Source: a virus
Direction: 5' to 3' (one strand)
IMG/VR virus record: IMGVR_UViG_3300002231_000304
Span: 1 to 21,653 of that record
DNA: 21,653 bases
Under the pieces are notes generated by a model, which worked only from the letters and a program-made list of their open reading frames with translations, was not told where the DNA came from and ran no database searches. Positions 1-5,095 of the stretch are shown piece by piece. Made by a program: the position numbers and the translations under genes. Within the stretch, counting starts at the first letter, position 1; every line of letters begins with the position of its first letter.

Positions 1-1
1 T

Positions 2-241
2 GGATTCCTGCGGATCGACTTCCCACGGGTGGTCGAGCGTGACGGTCAATACGTCCGAGACGGTGCTGACATCGGCACGCAGTTCTACCCTCCGGCAGCA
101 ATCTTTTGCATCACGCCTACGACTGAGCCGATGGCTTGTGCCGTGGCTCGGTGCAATCACCCGCAGCCAGTTACGCGGTATGAGCTGCCAGCGGTCTCGG
201 CTCCAGTCCCGCTGGTCCTAGACGACGATATCGCCTTCTAG
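2..241 (+). CDS. C-terminal end of unknown protein, cut by window edge
   Basis: This frame is open from the first complete codon at base 2 to a TAG at 239-241, giving 79 residues. A GTG at 29 exists, but the frame stays open upstream of it with protein-like composition (GFLRIDFPRVV), so the gene most likely begins outside the window. The tail is proline- and alanine-rich and ends in an acidic stretch (LVLDDDIAF). I do not recognise the family. A 5-bp GGCCG/CGGCC hairpin lies directly at the stop but has no T-tract, so it is not called a terminator. Given its neighbours it is probably a phage gene, but only this end is visible. Confidence 0.4.
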   Translation, partial: GFLRIDFPRVVERDGQYVRDGADIGTQFYPPAAIFCITPTTEPMACAVARCNHPQPVTRYELPAVSAPVPLVLDDDIAF

Positions 242-424
242 GCCGACAACGGCCGGCTGGCGGCATGGTTCATTTATGGGGTCATTAGAGGGTATTAGAG
301 GGTAGTGGGTAACCTACAGTCCTGTGATCGGCTGGGCAATGGTATACAGGCGCTTGAATGATGGTCGGAACGTGCATATCAGAGGCGCCCCCACGGCCCA
401 AAGGGGTTCACTTCGAAGGGTAAT

Positions 425-661
425 TTGGAAGTGTGTATCTCCGACCTCTTCAAGCAAGTCATGTACTATCTATTCTCCCTTGACGAGGAGGGTTACTGCG
501 CATGGCGGCAGACTTACCCGGATGAAGTCTCATCGGTAGTCGCATACAGGGGAGCTGTTATAGCCGAAATTGAAGAGGATATGAGAGATATGCCTGAGGT
601 GTTCGAATCTATTTTCGGTCGGAAATCGAAGTACCCAAAGAGGGGTCCATCGCTTGGTTGA
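425..661 (+). CDS. Small acidic protein of unknown function
   Basis: This is a 78-residue protein read from TTG at 425, with a GAAGGG Shine-Dalgarno 5 bases before it; GTG at 431 is an alternative start. The middle is helical and acidic (AEIEEDMRDMPEVFESIFG) and the last 12 residues are basic and proline-rich. No family is recognised. Its TGA at 659-661 directly abuts the first base of the tmRNA acceptor stem at 662. The tmRNA could therefore be processed out of a transcript that also carries this gene. The stretch 242-424 upstream holds only a short direct repeat (ATTAGAGGGT twice, near 285-304) and no clear gene or promoter. Confidence 0.5.
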   Translation: MEVCISDLFKQVMYYLFSLDEEGYCAWRQTYPDEVSSVVAYRGAVIAEIEEDMRDMPEVFESIFGRKSKYPKRGPSLG

Positions 662-1018
662 GGGGATGACAGGTATCGACGGGGGGACAAGAAGCGGGAC
701 TGCATGTCGTGGGCGCCGTCCGCCACGTAACCCGACGGCAAACCGAAGTTGCCAATGACAACATCGAAATTGCGGACCGCGCAGCAGCGTGACCGCCGTG
801 CGCTTGGAAGAATCCGAGGTACCAAGCGGGCGTGTACACATCGGATAGCGGTGGTGGGTGCCTCGACACTGCCGTGAGATAAGGGGCTGGATGTCGCGCT
901 GGGGTGTTCGCCGGCTCGGGAAGTGCGACATTAAGAGGAGTGCCGAAGCCGGACAAGCATGTAGACGTCTCGTGGTTTATCCTTCCGGACGGGAGTTCGA
1001 TTCTCCCCATCTCCACCA
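662..1018 (+). ncRNA. ssrA: Transfer-messenger RNA (tmRNA, ssrA-type, one-piece)
   Basis: tmRNA rescues ribosomes stalled on messages without a stop codon, adding a degradation tag from its own short reading frame. The 5' end GGGGATG (662-668) pairs with CATCTCC (1008-1014) to form the 7-bp acceptor stem. It includes the G3-U70 wobble that alanyl-tRNA synthetase recognises. Discriminator A and an encoded CCA follow (1015-1018). The T-arm is GGGAG-TTCGATT-CTCCC, and GCATGTAGACG upstream matches the conserved 3' region. Near the 5' end, GGTATCGACGGGG matches the usual GGATTCGACGGG. The tag frame is 751-792 (GCC start, TGA stop) and encodes ANDNIEIADRAAA. The length of 357 nt is typical. It may be phage-encoded, or a host ssrA next to a prophage; the left flank is too short to decide. 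Confidence 0.93.
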
Positions 1019-1041
1019 TTACGTCGTTGGCAGACGTATCG

Positions 1042-1078
1042 CCCCGGCGTCTTCATAGGGAGGACGTCGGGGTATTTT
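1042..1078 (+). terminator. Rho-independent terminator after the tmRNA
   Basis: CCCCGGCGTC (1042-1051) pairs with GACGTCGGGG (1063-1072) as a 10-bp stem with one G-T wobble and an 11-base loop, followed by TATTTT. It lies 24 bases after the tmRNA CCA end and before the ribosome binding site of the next gene. It closes the tmRNA transcript and separates it from the 1102 gene. Confidence 0.8.
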
Positions 1079-1101
1079 GTGGGCAGGAAGAAGGATAATA
1101 A

Positions 1102-1407
1102 ATGCCAGACAATAAAAACACGGAAGAGGCGCGAGTGAGCACCAGCGATCTTGAGGTTCATGGAGATCCAGACATCTGGGAATGCGTCTGTAAAGCGTCC
1201 AGTGAAGTCCAGGGATGGATGAAGAGTACGAAGAGGATGGAAACCGATACGGGGTTTCTGTACCAAGTGAGCACAGAGCATCGTGTCAACGGTAAAGTTG
1301 TTGCGTGCGCTGAGGCGCTGTGCTTCGTGATGGACCAGGAGAAGCTTCTGAGGGTGACGAACAAGCTTCAACTGGACATCATCAAAGAGATTGAGGAGAG
1401 GCTCTGA
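1102..1407 (+). CDS. Small unknown protein, 101 residues
   Basis: The ATG at 1102 is preceded by AAGGA with a 7-base spacer. The N-terminal 20 residues are polar and probably disordered. The rest looks like a compact alpha/beta fold (GFLYQVSTEHRVNG, then ACAEALCFVMDQEKL) with a helical C-terminus. No catalytic motif or family is recognised. It lies directly after the tmRNA terminator, so it needs its own promoter or read-through. It is followed 22 bases later by the methyltransferase-like gene in the same direction, and the two are probably co-transcribed. Confidence 0.65.
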   Translation: MPDNKNTEEARVSTSDLEVHGDPDIWECVCKASSEVQGWMKSTKRMETDTGFLYQVSTEHRVNGKVVACAEALCFVMDQEKLLRVTNKLQLDIIKEIEERL

Positions 1408-1429
1408 ACCAGCTGGCAATGAGGGTGGC

Positions 1430-2182
1430 ATGAACAACGCATGCGGCAGGAACGTCTCGAAGGAACATGAGTGTCGTCCACGCTTCGATCGCTACGTCAC
1501 CCCGCAGTGGGTGATCAACGTACTCCTGAACAAATACACGCCCCCTCCAGGGATAATTGTGGATCCATGTGCAGGCGGGCATTCGAGCGTGAAGCCGATC
1601 GGCTTCCAACTCGCTCAGCGACACGGACGGAGGAGTCTTTTGTTCGACCTGGAGCCTGGCCCGGACCATCCTGGGATCGTGCAAGCCGATTGGCTTGAGA
1701 CGCACGCCCCGAAAGTGAGTGGGGGGATCGTCGAGACGTCCAACACACCGTTTGGCGATCTCCTTGAAGAGTTCGTACTCAAGGGGTTACGCGAGGCAAA
1801 AGAGATCGCTTTTCTGGTGCCGTATCTCTGGCTTATGGCGAGCGGGACGTCCCCGTCAAAGGCCAGGAGGCGTCGTGGAGACGTGGGTGTCCTCAATCGC
1901 ACAGACGGCCTCCGGCTCATTATTCAGCCTCAACGACGGGTGTGTTTTGAACTGACTCCCGACGACGCCCAGACCCGCATCGAATGGAACCAGAACCGGC
2001 CCCCTGGAACAAAGCCTGTCGCGGTGAAGAAGTCGCGGGAGAGTAGTACAGGCTGGACGGTGGGAAGCCCCGGCGGGGCTCACGTATGGGCAGTATGGCG
2101 CCCTGAATGGCCACGGGAGGTTGGGGCGAGGATCATCTTTGTGCCTGACGTAGAGTGCCGTCAGGCTGAGGCCTCGTGCTGA
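1430..2182 (+). CDS. Methyltransferase-like protein (DNA N6-adenine type fold, altered motif IV)
   Basis: This 250-residue protein starts at ATG 1430, behind GAGGG. It has the layout of a class I S-adenosylmethionine methyltransferase: YVTPQWV (residues 22-28), a glycine-containing motif I IIVDPCAGG (42-50), an acidic strand end LLFDLEPG (70-77), an aspartate in VQADWLE (84-90), and SNTPFG (104-109) where DNA amino-methyltransferases carry N/D-P-P-F/Y/W. FLVPYLWLMA and a basic SKARRRRGD stretch follow. The fold is reasonably supported; target and activity are not. NTPF instead of NPPF could lower or change catalysis. Phages use such enzymes against host restriction or for regulation. The 3' end overlaps the end of the convergent XRE-type gene by 22 bases. 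Confidence 0.6.
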   Translation: MNNACGRNVSKEHECRPRFDRYVTPQWVINVLLNKYTPPPGIIVDPCAGGHSSVKPIGFQLAQRHGRRSLLFDLEPGPDHPGIVQADWLETHAPKVSGGIVETSNTPFGDLLEEFVLKGLREAKEIAFLVPYLWLMASGTSPSKARRRRGDVGVLNRTDGLRLIIQPQRRVCFELTPDDAQTRIEWNQNRPPGTKPVAVKKSRESSTGWTVGSPGGAHVWAVWRPEWPREVGARIIFVPDVECRQAEASC

Positions 2183-2276
2183 GACATGACGATATCATCC
2201 CCGCTTTCATCCGTGCTGCGTGAGTCGTTGCGCGGCGCGCCGCCCTGAGTTTCTGTTTCTTGGTCTTGCGTCCCAT
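2133..2276 (-). CDS. Tiny very basic protein, overlapping the XRE gene
   Basis: This 47-residue protein starts with MGRKTKKQKLRAARRATTH and is strongly basic in its first half, so nucleic-acid binding is possible. Its ATG (2276) is preceded by AAGGAGGTG with optimal spacing, one of the strongest Shine-Dalgarno sites in the window. It lies in a different frame inside the 3' part of the XRE-type gene and runs past that gene's stop. It then ends inside the 3' end of the convergent methyltransferase gene. The strong start site argues that it is translated; no family is recognised. Confidence 0.45.
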   Translation of the reverse strand: MGRKTKKQKLRAARRATTHAARMKAGMISSCLSTRPQPDGTLRQAQR

Positions 2277-2475
2277 GGGCACCTCCTTCTTTTTTGTTGT
2301 GTATGCGCCACTCGCACCCCAACGCCTCGGCCATCGCGACCAGGCGCGCTTGGGACGGTTGGCGCTTCCCGCTGACATAATCGTAGATCTGGGGATGCCG
2401 GAAGCCGGCCATCTTGGCCAACTGCTTCAGGCTGATCCCCTGCCGCTCTGCCTCTGCTTTGATTTGTGCGATCAT
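2161..2475 (-). CDS. XRE/Cro-type helix-turn-helix transcription regulator
   Basis: This 104-residue protein has an XRE-type helix-turn-helix over about residues 5-55: ISLKQLAKMAGF is the first and turn part, HPQIYDYVSGKRQPS the recognition helix and following loop, and RLVAMAEALGCEW the closing helix. The last 45 residues are polar and acidic and look disordered. The start ATG at 2475 follows TAGGAGG. It is near the distal end of the minus-strand cluster and could act on phage promoters such as those near 8613 or 11255, but no operator can be tied to it. An internal second-frame gene (2133-2276) shares its 3' third. Confidence 0.75.
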   Translation of the reverse strand: MIAQIKAEAERQGISLKQLAKMAGFRHPQIYDYVSGKRQPSQARLVAMAEALGCEWRIHNKKEGGAHGTQDQETETQGGAPRNDSRSTDESGDDIVMSQHEASA

Positions 2476-2490
2476 GCCCCCCCCTCCTAC

Positions 2491-2550
2491 CTAACCTTCT
2501 CTCGTCGCAAGGTGATATAGGATCACCCCGAGTGCGACCGCGAGAATCAT
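2491..2550 (-). CDS. Possible 19-residue membrane peptide
   Basis: The frame encodes MILAVALGVILYHLATREG, a single hydrophobic segment with a short charged tail. It starts 5 bases after the TAG (2556-2558) that the upstream gene would use without its duplication. It ends just before the Shine-Dalgarno of the XRE gene. The tight packing supports it, but its own ribosome binding site is weak. A GTG start 18 bases upstream (2568) in the same frame would give 25 residues. Confidence 0.3.
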   Translation of the reverse strand: MILAVALGVILYHLATREG

Positions 2551-2555
2551 AAACC

Positions 2556-2848
2556 CTAGCCGGACCACACCGTCTTCCCCTTCGAGACGAATCCGACCAT
2601 CTCGTCCATCGCTTCCGCATCCAACGCACTCAATGCGAGGAGGTGCGGGGTGGCGATGCGAGGAGGTGCGGGGTGGCGATCGATGCGCTGCGCCCCGTGG
2701 TAACAGAATTGGCGGAGACAGCGCCTGTGCTGGCAGTAATCTCCACATCCTCAACGTGGATTGTGAACGTCCTACGTCCCATCTCCACCCAACTGAGATG
2801 GGGTGGTGGGATGGGGACCCAGGAGGGGATAGGAGGGAGGTTGGTCAT
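2556..2848 (-). pseudogene. Small unknown gene, frame broken by a 23-bp tandem duplication
   Basis: Read from ATG 2848 (Shine-Dalgarno GGAGA), the frame now stops at 2630 after 72 residues. A 23-bp unit is present twice (2635-2680). Removing one copy restores an open frame that continues as ALSALDAEAMDEMVGFVSKG and stops at TAG 2556-2558, giving 89 residues. The restored tail is far more protein-like than the present end. The N-terminus is proline-rich (LPPIPSWVPIPPPHLSW) and is followed by a beta-rich part (RRTFTIHVEDVEITA). The start overlaps the upstream stop as ATGA, a sign of translational coupling. The function is not recognised. Confidence 0.55.
2635..2680. repeat. Perfect tandem duplication, 23-bp unit x2
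   Basis: The unit beginning GCGAGGAGGTGCGG is present at 2635-2657 and again at 2658-2680 without a mismatch, and AT precedes both copies. As 23 is not a multiple of 3, it shifts the frame of the minus-strand gene 2556-2848. Confidence 0.9.
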
Positions 2849-3060
2849 CGGTTTCTCCAGACGGACCGACCACGTCTGGTGGTCCACTTGGTGCCATCTG
2901 TCCGTTTAATAGCGCGCACATAGATATGCCACGCTCGTAGCCACTGTTGACACGTGTATGGGCTTGTGGTCCTCCCCCCCCGACTTGGGGCGCCCTTCCG
3001 CTTGACAGCATCTGGGTGAAAGGGCCAGCACATCATCTTCTTTGCAATGCGGATATTCAC
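2845..3060 (-). CDS. Small basic protein of unknown function
   Basis: This 71-residue protein starts at GTG 3060, with AAGGAG 8 bases upstream. It is arginine/lysine-rich throughout (IRIAKKMMCWPFHPDAVKRK, then WLRAWHIYVRAIKRT), with several tryptophans and two cysteines. Its stop overlaps the next start as ATGA, and its start overlaps the stop of one upstream reading frame as GTGA. That spacing is typical of coupled genes in a phage early operon. No family is recognised; a small nucleic-acid-binding protein is one possibility. Confidence 0.55.
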   Translation of the reverse strand: MNIRIAKKMMCWPFHPDAVKRKGAPSRGGRTTSPYTCQQWLRAWHIYVRAIKRTDGTKWTTRRGRSVWRNR

Positions 3061-3284
3061 AGCGCTACTCCTTGAGTCTTGCCTATGTGTATCACATGAG
3101 GAGAGCGATGATTTGCTTCTCTCCCAATGGTTCTCTGAGCGTAGACGGTCTGGATCGCCGAATTCGTGTGTCCAGACGCTTCGTCCCATGAATGCTTCGA
3201 CGTATTCGTGAAAGATATCAAAAGGGCAACAGAGACGTGATTGACGCAAGCACGCTTCACCAACCATTGCCTTGTCATCGTCAT
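3057..3284 (-). CDS. Small gene with uncertain reading frame
   Basis: Two minus-strand frames are open here. One (ATG 3284, behind GAGGGG) gives 75 residues and ends with GTGA overlap onto the next gene. The second (ATG 3267) contains a more protein-like core, LCCPFDIFHEYVEAFMGRSV then WTHEFGDPDRLRSE. That core faintly resembles short phage proteins with an f-(M/L)-x-G-R-x-V-W-T-H-E/Q motif. A third frame offers a natural end (PLGEKQIIALLM, stop). The simplest reading is one gene whose frame is interrupted by an indel near 3150. I cannot choose between this and the intact 75-residue frame. Confidence 0.35.
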   Translation of the reverse strand: MTMTRQWLVKRACVNHVSVALLISFTNTSKHSWDEASGHTNSAIQTVYAQRTIGREANHRSPHVIHIGKTQGVAL

Positions 3285-3420
3285 CCCCCCTCAACGGAAC
3301 CCGCCAGCATGACGGGCTCTGGTGAAGGGCCGGCGAGCTGCCCCGCCGGCTGGGTTCAAATTCTGTGGGGTATCCCCAAGCCCCCCGCGCCGCTGCTGTC
3401 ATCCAGCCGCAGGGGGCTAC

Positions 3421-3594
3421 CTAGTCAGTTTTGGGTGGCCTCTTTGGCGTCATGCGCCGCCGTTGGGTAACGGCTGGTGACCTCCTCACCCAGTCACTCT
3501 GTACTGTCTGTATCACCCCCGGCGCGATGACAGCGTGCTGCGGTCGGAGCCAAATGGCGACCGCTACGAGGGTGAGGAGGAGGAGGAGTTTCAT
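3421..3594 (-). CDS. Small membrane-anchored or exported protein
   Basis: This 57-residue protein starts at ATG 3594 with MKLLLLLTLVAVAIWLRP, a lysine followed by a hydrophobic stretch of about 14 residues. That is a signal anchor or signal peptide. The rest is basic and polar (RRSPAVTQRRRMTPKRPP). Nothing resembling a lipobox is present. AGAGG lies about 11 bases before the start. It could be a small inner-membrane protein of the early cluster; a lysis role cannot be shown. Confidence 0.5.
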   Translation of the reverse strand: MKLLLLLTLVAVAIWLRPQHAVIAPGVIQTVQSDWVRRSPAVTQRRRMTPKRPPKTD

Positions 3595-3648
3595 GGCTCT
3601 GTGCACCTCTGTATCTGGGTTGTCTGACTGGTGTCCCGTTACGGGGGA

Positions 3649-3927
3649 CTAGACCGGCGCCCTCACCTGCTGGGGGAGCCTTTGAGCTGCGGGCTCTCGG
3701 GCGTCCTGCTCCCCTCGGGGGTTTGCCCCGCTTCTTGCATGTCGATCATCCTCCTCTTGAGCCAGGGGGGGGTACGCGGGGCCATTTTGGGCTGGCCCCC
3801 CAAGCCACTTGCGCCGAATCCGCATCAACCGCCGGGCTCGCACCCGAGATCGCTCGGCCTCCTCCGCAAGCCAGTCCGCGATCGGCCGTCTACTTACTAG
3901 TTGGGGGCCGGGGTGAAGGGCTACCAC
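3649..3927 (-). CDS. Small arginine-rich protein of unknown function
   Basis: This 92-residue protein starts at GTG 3927, supported by GGAGG with an 8-base spacer. Residues 14-42 form a strongly charged probable helix (RRPIADWLAEEAERSRVRAR, then RLMRIRRKWLGG). The second half is low-complexity and polar (Q, E, R, A, P). A GCCTC/GAGGC hairpin lies just upstream of the Shine-Dalgarno on the coding strand. The family is not recognised; position and composition fit the accessory genes of the minus-strand cluster. Confidence 0.45.
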   Translation of the reverse strand: MVALHPGPQLVSRRPIADWLAEEAERSRVRARRLMRIRRKWLGGPAQNGPAYPPLAQEEDDRHARSGANPRGEQDAREPAAQRLPQQVRAPV

Positions 3928-4021
3928 TGCCCAAGCCTCCGGCCCCCAAGCCTCATCCCCGAGGCGCGATAGGTGCGCTCAACATCGGGGTCTCCGCCCT
4001 CACGGGGCGGGATCGTGAAAA

Positions 4022-4597
4022 TCAAATCTCAGGGAAATCCTCCCCTGCGGGCTGGACCGCAGGGCCGATCTCAACGCTACGTAGCCCGTAGACCTCACGC
4101 GCCGCAAGACCTACGCAATATCCGAGGTCTGCACCAAAATATCCTTCGCACTCCCCTGGAATGCTCGGTTCTACCGCCTGCATTTGCCATGCCACAAAGC
4201 AGTTATTGACGAGGCCCTCAACCTCGTCAATGGTGCTGATGGTGCAGATCATTCGAATCGCGCCATCGTCCGTTTCGAACGTGAGCGACTCCGGGATGGG
4301 TGGGTCCAGTTCTGGGTACGCCTTCCACACCGCCTCTGACAGAGGCAGTGCACAGTGGGTGTTGAACCACCCACTGCACCCATCGCTACTACTCAGCGTG
4401 CCCCTCCAGCCCGTGACGGTAATCGTCCCGAACCGCCCCCCTTCGGAGACGGTCCCGGACACTTCGATTCCGGCATCGTCTGGTCCTGGTGCGATGTGGG
4501 TCAGCACAAGGTGGTGCGTGCCTTCAGAGGCAGTCGCAGGGCCGCTGATGGCCAAGGTGGCCATGATGGCCATGAGGACAGTTATGATCAATCGCAT
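4022..4597 (-). CDS. Secreted cysteine-rich protein of unknown function
   Basis: This 191-residue protein starts at ATG 4597, behind CAAAGGAG. A GTG six codons upstream is in frame but lacks a site. Residues 1-24 are a Sec signal peptide (MRLIITVLMAIMATLAIS, then GPATAS-EG). The mature part is beta-rich at first (GIEVSGTVSEGGRFGTITVT) and has six cysteines (74, 82, 118, 133, 150, 161), enough for three disulfides, so it is probably periplasmic or extracellular. The 5' end overlaps the tail of the IS-interrupted gene by about 74 bases in another frame. A 6-bp hairpin sits directly before its Shine-Dalgarno. No named family is recognised; exported phage proteins can alter the host surface. Confidence 0.65.
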   Translation of the reverse strand: MRLIITVLMAIMATLAISGPATASEGTHHLVLTHIAPGPDDAGIEVSGTVSEGGRFGTITVTGWRGTLSSSDGCSGWFNTHCALPLSEAVWKAYPELDPPIPESLTFETDDGAIRMICTISTIDEVEGLVNNCFVAWQMQAVEPSIPGECEGYFGADLGYCVGLAAREVYGLRSVEIGPAVQPAGEDFPEI

Positions 4598-5077
4598 TAT
4601 CACTCCTTTGCCCACGATGGGGCGGTTGTGGGCTAGCCCCTACAAAGGGGTTCGCCCATGAAATCTTGAGCCACACATCAGCACGCTTCGTCCTCTTCGC
4701 ACACTCTAGCCACCCGGCGTGCCTGTAGCAGGCCCCGGGCATGCTCCTCGGGGATCTGCCCCCTGTTGTTTTTTTTGAAGACACGCCCGTGAGCAGCATG
4801 CCCACCTCCCCGGCGTTCCTGAGGTGCAGCGCCTCCCGGGCGTGGTCGGTGGAGAGCATCTCGACGGCCCCGCGGATCATGTCGGAGGCGAGGGGCGTCC
4901 GACCCTCTCTACGGAAGAGCGTGCACTCGATGACCCGGAGCTTGTCCCTGCGCTCCGTCCCCGGCCTCCCGTCCTCCCACTTCGGGCGCCACCAGACGAA
5001 GACGGCGATCCCCTCGGACGACTCGTGGAGCAGGCAGAAGTTGTACCCAGGGCGGGTCCACATGGGGTGGCCCCTAG
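4524..5077 (-). pseudogene. 3' part of a gene interrupted by the insertion sequence
   Basis: This is the downstream fragment of the gene that starts at 6831. When the IS (5078-6757) and one CTAG copy are removed, the two parts join in frame as TRQ-SRGHPMWTRPGYNFCLLHE, giving about 207 residues. The restored protein has an N-terminal DRHYTRQSRGHPMWTRPGY motif, a VFVWWRPKWEDG strand, an IECTLFRR segment and PGACYRHAGW. This looks like a conserved single-domain protein, but I cannot name the family. The last 25 residues overlap the start of the next gene. The fragment has an internal ATG (5063) with an AGGGG site and could still be translated. Confidence 0.7.
4603..4633 (-). promoter_or_regulatory. 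Leader hairpin abutting the Shine-Dalgarno of the 4597 gene
   Basis: On the minus strand GCCCAC and GTGGGC (4628-4633 and 4610-4615) form a 6-bp stem with a 12-base loop. CAAAGGAG (4603-4610) and the ATG at 4597 follow at once. A 10-bp palindrome GGGCTAGCCC (4630-4639) touches it. It may tune access to the ribosome binding site; this is inferred from structure only. Confidence 0.4.
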
Positions 5078-5095
5078 AGACGTGACCAATTATGC
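5078..5095. repeat. IS left terminal inverted repeat
   Basis: AGACGTGACCAATTATGC matches the complement of 6740-6757 in all 18 bases. Similarity stops abruptly inside, while outside both ends show the CTAG target duplication. The transposase stop codon (5090-5092) lies within it. Confidence 0.85.

Noticed and set aside
241-254. GGCCG/CGGCC hairpin at the first stop codon as a terminator
   Set aside because: The stem is only 5 bp and no T-run follows.
858-1098. Open frames of 64-66 codons over the 3' half of the tmRNA
   Set aside because: They lie across the tmRNA T-arm and terminator, lack ribosome sites and read as low-quality protein.
3329-3350. GCCGGCG-rich hairpin as a terminator for the minus cluster
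   Set aside because: No T-tract on either side, and genes of the same strand lie on both sides, so it may be only GC-rich spacer.
3340-3372. T-arm-like GGGTTCAAATTC suggesting a tRNA
   Set aside because: The flanking bases do not pair as a 5-bp T-stem and no acceptor, D or anticodon arm can be drawn upstream.
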